Shown here in pieces: positions 59,756 through 64,000 of a stretch of DNA of 64,000 nucleotides (positions within the stretch are counted from its first letter, which is position 1; every line of letters begins with the position of its first letter). The notes beneath the pieces are model-generated. The model saw only the letters and a program-made list of their open reading frames with translations. It searched no databases and was not told where the DNA came from. The DNA comes from Algibacter luteus (lineage in GTDB: Bacteria > Bacteroidota > Bacteroidia > Flavobacteriales > Flavobacteriaceae). The position numbers and the translations under genes were made by a program. The stretch covers positions 744,001 to 808,000 of the forward strand of contig NZ_FQYK01000001.1 in assembly GCF_900141715.1 (NCBI RefSeq). The letters are read 5' to 3'.

Positions 59756-62311
59756 TTAAAAATTAAGTTTTGCCCCTACACTAAATGTTCTTCCATATCC
59801 GTAATAAACCAAAGCTGTATTTGTTGTAGATCCAGAACCATCTTGTGCATCAGAAATATATTCTGTATCAAATACATTATTCATTCTAGCTGTTAAACTT
59901 GCATCAAAAGAACCAAACTTAAATCCATGAGTCATTGCTAAATCAAATAAACCGTAATCAGGCATTTTCCATGCATCAGGTGCTCCTGCTACGCCTCTAT
60001 CACTAGGATCGAAATCCGCATAGATATCTGCATAGAAATTATAATCAACAATAAGTCTTGTTTCTGGCGCAAATTTATAATTTAGTCCTAAAGCAGCAGT
60101 AGTCTGAGCGGCATCTGCTACGTGTAAGTCTTTAATATATAAATCTACAGTTTCCACTACATTTTGATCTTCATCAAGTATATCAACATCTGTTACATTG
60201 CTATCCCATCTCCAGTCTCCTAATGATGCCATACCAGTAATATCTAATTTATCAGATGCTCTGAAGATAAAATCTAATTCAATTCCTTGATGAATCGCAT
60301 TTACACCTAAAATATTTGCAACGGCTCTAGTTCCATCTGGTTGTTGAAATGTTGCAGTTTCTGTTCTATCATTCCATCTAGTATGATAAAGGTTTAAATT
60401 AGCAGATAATTTATCTCCTCTGAATCCATAACCTAGTTCAAAACTTGATATTTTTTGGTTTGGCGCGTCTGCATTAATATTATCATTACTAAAGTTTAAA
60501 AATACAGCATCAAAACCTGGAGCCTTCTCAAAGTAACCAAGGTTTGCAAACACATTATGATTCGTGTCAATTCTATAGTTAGCACCACCTTTAGCACTAA
60601 ACCCAAAGAAATTATAACGATCTGTTTCTTGTAACGGATCTGAATCTAAATAATTGAAATAGTCAATTCTTTTATATGATGTATTAGATGCTGCTAGTGA
60701 TATAAAGGTATTAAAATTTTCGTTTACATCATACTCTAACTGCGCAAATGCTCCTGTCCAGCCTACTAAACCATCATTATAATAGTCTCTTTTATCACCA
60801 ACTTGAAGTGCCGCATTTGGATTGTTTACGTTTCCATCATCCAATGCATATTGTGCTCCTAATAAGTCCGTAACTTCAGAGAAGTGTATTCCCTTATAGT
60901 TTCTGTAATCTAAACCAGCTAATAAAACTAAATCGTCTGATAAGTTTGTTTTTAAAGTAGAAAGTACACCATACCAGTTGTGGTCGTTTCTAGAAGCTCT
61001 TAAATACGTTTCGGCACCATTTGCTCCTGCTGCGACATTTTCGTCAACTATTTTATCGAAATCAATTGGTCCAAATGTTCCAATTCTATAATCTCCTTGG
61101 CCTGTACTAGAATCAAATCCAAACTTGTAAGTTCCAGCAGTTCCGCCTCCACCACCAGATCCGAAAGATGCGTAAGCTGATGTATTGATTGACGTATTAT
61201 CATTTAAATTCCAATAGTGGTTTAAAGATATTTGTGGTTTATGATAAAAGTTATCTTCTTGGTGTGTTACTTGACCATTTTTATAACCCCAATCGGCATT
61301 AAATTTTCTACCTCTATCACTATTTCTATAAGTTTCAATTAATTGTCTGTTTTGTCTTTGTCCGTGACGTTGTTTTGCACCAAAAGCAGAGAACGATAAC
61401 TTATGAGAATCATTAATTTCTTTTGAAATATTTACAAAATAGGATAAGCCTGTAAACTCAGTACCATCAACATAACCATCTCCTACTGTTTTTGCAGCAG
61501 AAACTGTTGCAGCAAAACCGTTATCCATTAATCCTGTAGAATAAGTTAAACCATATTTAAAATAACCATCGTTAGCTACCGATGTGATTACATTCCCGCC
61601 TTCTTCAACGTCTGTAGTTTTAGTTACAATATTAATTGTTCCACCAATAGAAGGTACTGCAATTTTAGCAGCTCCTAACCCTCTTTGTACTTGCATTTGG
61701 CTTGTTACATCGCCAAGACCAGCCCAGTTAGACCAGAAAACTCGACCATTTTCCATATCGTTTACTGGAATACCGTTAATCATTACCGCAACGTTTTCAG
61801 AGTTAAATCCACGAAGGTTAATTCTACCGTCACCATAACCACCACCAGCTTTGGTAGCATATACACCAGGTGTTGATTTTAAAATCTCTGGAAATTCTTG
61901 AGTTCCTAATTTTAATTCAATGTCGGCAGACTTTACAGTAGAAACTGCAACTGGTGTCTTTCTATCTACTGCAACCGATGCAATAATTTGAATTTCTTCT
62001 AAACCAACTTGACTAGATGTTAGAACAACACTTCCTAAGCTCATATCGCCTGAAAAAGAAATGGTTTTAGAATTATATCCTATATAAGATATTACAATGT
62101 CTCCAGAAGAAGATTTTGTTTTAATAGTGAAATTTCCATCAAAATCTGAAGTCACACCATTTGTTGTACCCTTCTCAATAACATTTGCTCCCGGAAGTGG
62201 AATATTAGTTCCTGCTTCAACAACTGTACCCGAGATAGTACTTTGTGCCATAACTACTGCTGAAAATAGCAATGCTACAGTAAACATTAAAAAATGCGTA
62301 GTTTTTTTCAT
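59756..62311 (-). CDS. TonB-dependent receptor 2, nuclease-linked
   Basis: An 851-residue protein with signal peptide MKKTTHFLMFTVALLFSAVV. A CarboxypepD_reg domain spans about residues 24-110 (ISGTVVEAGTNIPLPGANVI). The plug has RINLRGFNSENVAVMINGIP and WSNWAGLGDV, close to receptor 1, and the barrel ends TFSVGAKLNF. TonB-dependent uptake moves the ligand into the periplasm. No SusD-like gene is present; the partner lipoprotein is the unknown four-repeat protein downstream. A TATTTTTG box lies 27 bases upstream. Confidence 0.93.
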   Translation of the reverse strand: MKKTTHFLMFTVALLFSAVVMAQSTISGTVVEAGTNIPLPGANVIEKGTTNGVTSDFDGNFTIKTKSSSGDIVISYIGYNSKTISFSGDMSLGSVVLTSSQVGLEEIQIIASVAVDRKTPVAVSTVKSADIELKLGTQEFPEILKSTPGVYATKAGGGYGDGRINLRGFNSENVAVMINGIPVNDMENGRVFWSNWAGLGDVTSQMQVQRGLGAAKIAVPSIGGTINIVTKTTDVEEGGNVITSVANDGYFKYGLTYSTGLMDNGFAATVSAAKTVGDGYVDGTEFTGLSYFVNISKEINDSHKLSFSAFGAKQRHGQRQNRQLIETYRNSDRGRKFNADWGYKNGQVTHQEDNFYHKPQISLNHYWNLNDNTSINTSAYASFGSGGGGGTAGTYKFGFDSSTGQGDYRIGTFGPIDFDKIVDENVAAGANGAETYLRASRNDHNWYGVLSTLKTNLSDDLVLLAGLDYRNYKGIHFSEVTDLLGAQYALDDGNVNNPNAALQVGDKRDYYNDGLVGWTGAFAQLEYDVNENFNTFISLAASNTSYKRIDYFNYLDSDPLQETDRYNFFGFSAKGGANYRIDTNHNVFANLGYFEKAPGFDAVFLNFSNDNINADAPNQKISSFELGYGFRGDKLSANLNLYHTRWNDRTETATFQQPDGTRAVANILGVNAIHQGIELDFIFRASDKLDITGMASLGDWRWDSNVTDVDILDEDQNVVETVDLYIKDLHVADAAQTTAALGLNYKFAPETRLIVDYNFYADIYADFDPSDRGVAGAPDAWKMPDYGLFDLAMTHGFKFGSFDASLTARMNNVFDTEYISDAQDGSGSTTNTALVYYGYGRTFSVGAKLNF

Positions 62312-62337
62312 AATTAATTATTTGAAATTAGTCGCGT

Positions 62338-62345
62338 CAAAAATA
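62338..62345 (-). promoter_or_regulatory. Possible -7 element of TonB receptor 2
   Basis: TATTTTTG on the minus strand fits TAnnTTTG, 27 bases upstream of the start at 62311. The matching TTG element is not clear. Confidence 0.4.
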
Positions 62346-62400
62346 CATAATTTAAGGCATATAACATTATTTAAATGTTAAGACTTTTAATACCTACTTA

Positions 62401-62445
62401 TTAACAAAAAATCGTCGATATTCACAATATCGACGCTTTTGTTAA
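62401..62445 (-). terminator. Terminator after pgi
   Basis: The perfect stem CGTCGATATT / AATATCGACG with loop CAC is flanked by a second pairing TTAACAAAA / TTTTGTTAA. It begins 16 bases after the pgi stop. Confidence 0.8.
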
Positions 62446-62460
62446 AAGAATGATAAGTTT

Positions 62461-64000
62461 TTAGGAATTTTCCTTATAAAAATTTAATAGATTTTGTGTT
62501 GACGAATCATGATTGTTAACAACACTATTATTAAATTCTTGTAAAATATTACTAGCTAATTGCTTACCTAATTCTACACCAAATTGGTCGTAGCTAAAAA
62601 TGTTCCAAATAATACCTTGAACAAAAATTTTATGTTCGTACATCGCTATTAATTTACCTAAACTTTCTGGAGTTAGTTTATTAATAAAAATGGTGTTAGT
62701 TGGTTTATTTCCTTGGAAAATCTTAAAAGGAATAATATCTTCTTTTGTACCCTCTGCAACAACTTCTGCTTTTGTTTTACCATTTAACAAAGCTTCCGTT
62801 TGGGCTAAAAAGTTTGAAGTTAATTTGTCTTGATGGTCTTGGTTGCCGTGTAAGGATTTGGTAAATCCAATAAAATCGGCTGGAATTAACTTCGTACCTT
62901 GATGTATTAATTGAAAAAAAGCATGCTGCGAATTCGTTCCAGGCTCTCCCCATATTAAGGTTCCTGTTTCATAATCAATAGGATTGCCGCTTCTATCAAT
63001 ACTTTTACCATTACTTTCCATAATACCTTGTTGCAGGTACGTTGCAAATTGATTTAAATACTGAGAGTAGCCAATAACTGCCTCACTTTCTGCCTTAAAG
63101 AAATTGTTATACCAAATACTTATAAGCGCTAAAACTACCGGAATATTACTCGAAAATTCTTCGTTTTTGAAATGCTCATCCATTTTGTTGGCACCTTTCA
63201 AAAGATTATCGAAGTTTTGATAACCAACAGCTAAACTAATAGATAAACCTACGGCACTCCATAATGAAAAACGACCACCAACCCAGTCCCACATCGGGAA
63301 AATGTTCTTAGGGTTAATACCAAAATTCTTTACAGACTCTATATTTGTTGAAACTGCAACAAAGTGTTTCGCTATATCAGATTCACTAGCATGTTTTAAA
63401 AACCATGCCTTTAAAGTGTTAGCATTCGATAAGGTTTCTTGTGTTGTAAACGTTTTGGATACCACAACAAACAATGTAGTTTCAGGGTTTAGCTTTTTAA
63501 TGACTTCATTTACATGATCCCCATCCACATTACTCACAAAATGTGTAGTTAAGTGGTTTTTGTAAAATTGTAAGGCTTCAACCACCATAGCGGGACCAAG
63601 ATCTGAACCACCAATACCAATATTCACAATATCTGTAAACGCTTTACCTGTATAGCCTTTTAAATTGCCTGATACCACCTCATTGGTGAAGGCTTCAATT
63701 TTTCGTTTTACCTTATAAACTTCGGGCATAACATTATCGCCATCAACCTTAACGCTGTAAGATTCAGGTGCTCTTAATGCGGTATGCAATACTGCTCTTC
63801 CTTCTGTTTTGTTTATTATTTCACCAGAAAACTGACTTTCAATTGCATCTTTTAGCTTCACATCTTCAGCTAATTCAAGCAAATATTTAAAGGTTTCTTC
63901 TGTGATTCTGTTCTTGGAAAAATCCACATAAAAATCATCCCATTTAATGGTGAATTTATTTGCTCTATCGCCATCTTTTGCAAACAAATCTTTCATATGA
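62461..64000 (-). CDS. pgi: Glucose-6-phosphate isomerase, N-terminus outside the window (partial)
   Basis: At least 512 residues are visible, read on the minus strand from the right edge. The first codons in the window read [16 protein letters not shown]; in relatives such as E. coli Pgi this motif lies about 30 residues from the start, so the ATG at 63996 is internal and the true start is to the right of the window. Signature motifs: YSKNRITEE-like [37 protein letters not shown] and [20 protein letters not shown], cited in part. It interconverts glucose 6-phosphate and fructose 6-phosphate in glycolysis. A terminator follows at 62401-62445. Confidence 0.95.
   Translation of the reverse strand, partial: HMKDLFAKDGDRANKFTIKWDDFYVDFSKNRITEETFKYLLELAEDVKLKDAIESQFSGEIINKTEGRAVLHTALRAPESYSVKVDGDNVMPEVYKVKRKIEAFTNEVVSGNLKGYTGKAFTDIVNIGIGGSDLGPAMVVEALQFYKNHLTTHFVSNVDGDHVNEVIKKLNPETTLFVVVSKTFTTQETLSNANTLKAWFLKHASESDIAKHFVAVSTNIESVKNFGINPKNIFPMWDWVGGRFSLWSAVGLSISLAVGYQNFDNLLKGANKMDEHFKNEEFSSNIPVVLALISIWYNNFFKAESEAVIGYSQYLNQFATYLQQGIMESNGKSIDRSGNPIDYETGTLIWGEPGTNSQHAFFQLIHQGTKLIPADFIGFTKSLHGNQDHQDKLTSNFLAQTEALLNGKTKAEVVAEGTKEDIIPFKIFQGNKPTNTIFINKLTPESLGKLIAMYEHKIFVQGIIWNIFSYDQFGVELGKQLASNILQEFNNSVVNNHDSSTQNLLNFYKENS

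Noticed and set aside
1-64000. CRISPR array, prophage, integrative element or tRNA/rRNA gene
   Set aside because: I found no regularly spaced direct repeats, no integrase, transposase or phage structural gene, and no tRNA-like cloverleaf while reading; small RNA genes without clear features could still be missed.

Overview
The window is chromosomal DNA of a flavobacterium (phylum Bacteroidota, most likely family Flavobacteriaceae). The evidence is low GC, the mutY-ssb-gldE-gldD gliding-motility order, type IX secretion C-terminal sorting domains, many DUF families typical of Bacteroidota, TonB-dependent receptors with N-terminal carboxypeptidase-like domains, and promoters of the Bacteroidota form TTG-N18-21-TAnnTTTG. 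No rRNA, tRNA, CRISPR array, prophage or insertion sequence was seen. Coding density is high, and no gap between genes exceeds about 275 bases.

Layout. 0-7 kb: end of ahcY, two small genes, rplU-rpmA (L21 carries an extra helix-hairpin-helix domain), a DUF4199-like membrane protein, an HMA lipoprotein with a cysteine-repeat tail, then gldD-gldE-ssb-mutY on the minus strand. 7-18.6 kb: HU, a 30-residue basic protein, RNase G, YceI, a Crp/Fnr regulator, an aldo/keto reductase, an OmpA-like lipoprotein, exonuclease III, a 1140-residue putative envelope protein and an M28 peptidase. 18.7-29 kb: sdhC-sdhA-sdhB, two paralogous secreted metalloproteases, aminopeptidase P and aspartate kinase. 29-37.5 kb: an ACT-like protein, an alpha/beta hydrolase, three small zinc-ribbon-like paralogues, thiL, and a four-gene lipoprotein operon ending in a MbnP-like and a MbnH-like gene. 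37.6-47.7 kb: the SUF iron-sulfur cluster genes (sufA-like, sufB, a lipoprotein, sufC, sufD, sufS, then sufE, a SufT-like protein, DUF2480 and DUF3078), interrupted by an M43 protease and a hypothetical gene. 48-64 kb: hflX, then two related TonB-receptor loci each next to nuclease genes, and the start-truncated pgi.

The most interesting regions are four. (1) At 49.7-62.3 kb, two paralogous TonB-dependent receptors sit beside three nuclease-family genes (two endonuclease/exonuclease/phosphatase proteins, one secreted endonuclease I), a DUF5689 lipoprotein and an unknown four-repeat lipoprotein. This could be a system for degrading and importing extracellular nucleic acid or its phosphate. (2) The MbnP/MbnH-like pair has no methanobactin genes nearby and is joined to a seven-repeat lipoprotein and a thrombospondin-type-3 lipoprotein. 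(3) An intergenic repeat family is present in four copies, with conserved ends and variable middles, placed at 3' ends of genes. (4) The SUF operon contains an inserted lipoprotein gene and two large inverted repeats.

All functional calls come from reading the protein sequences and motifs by eye. No database search was run.
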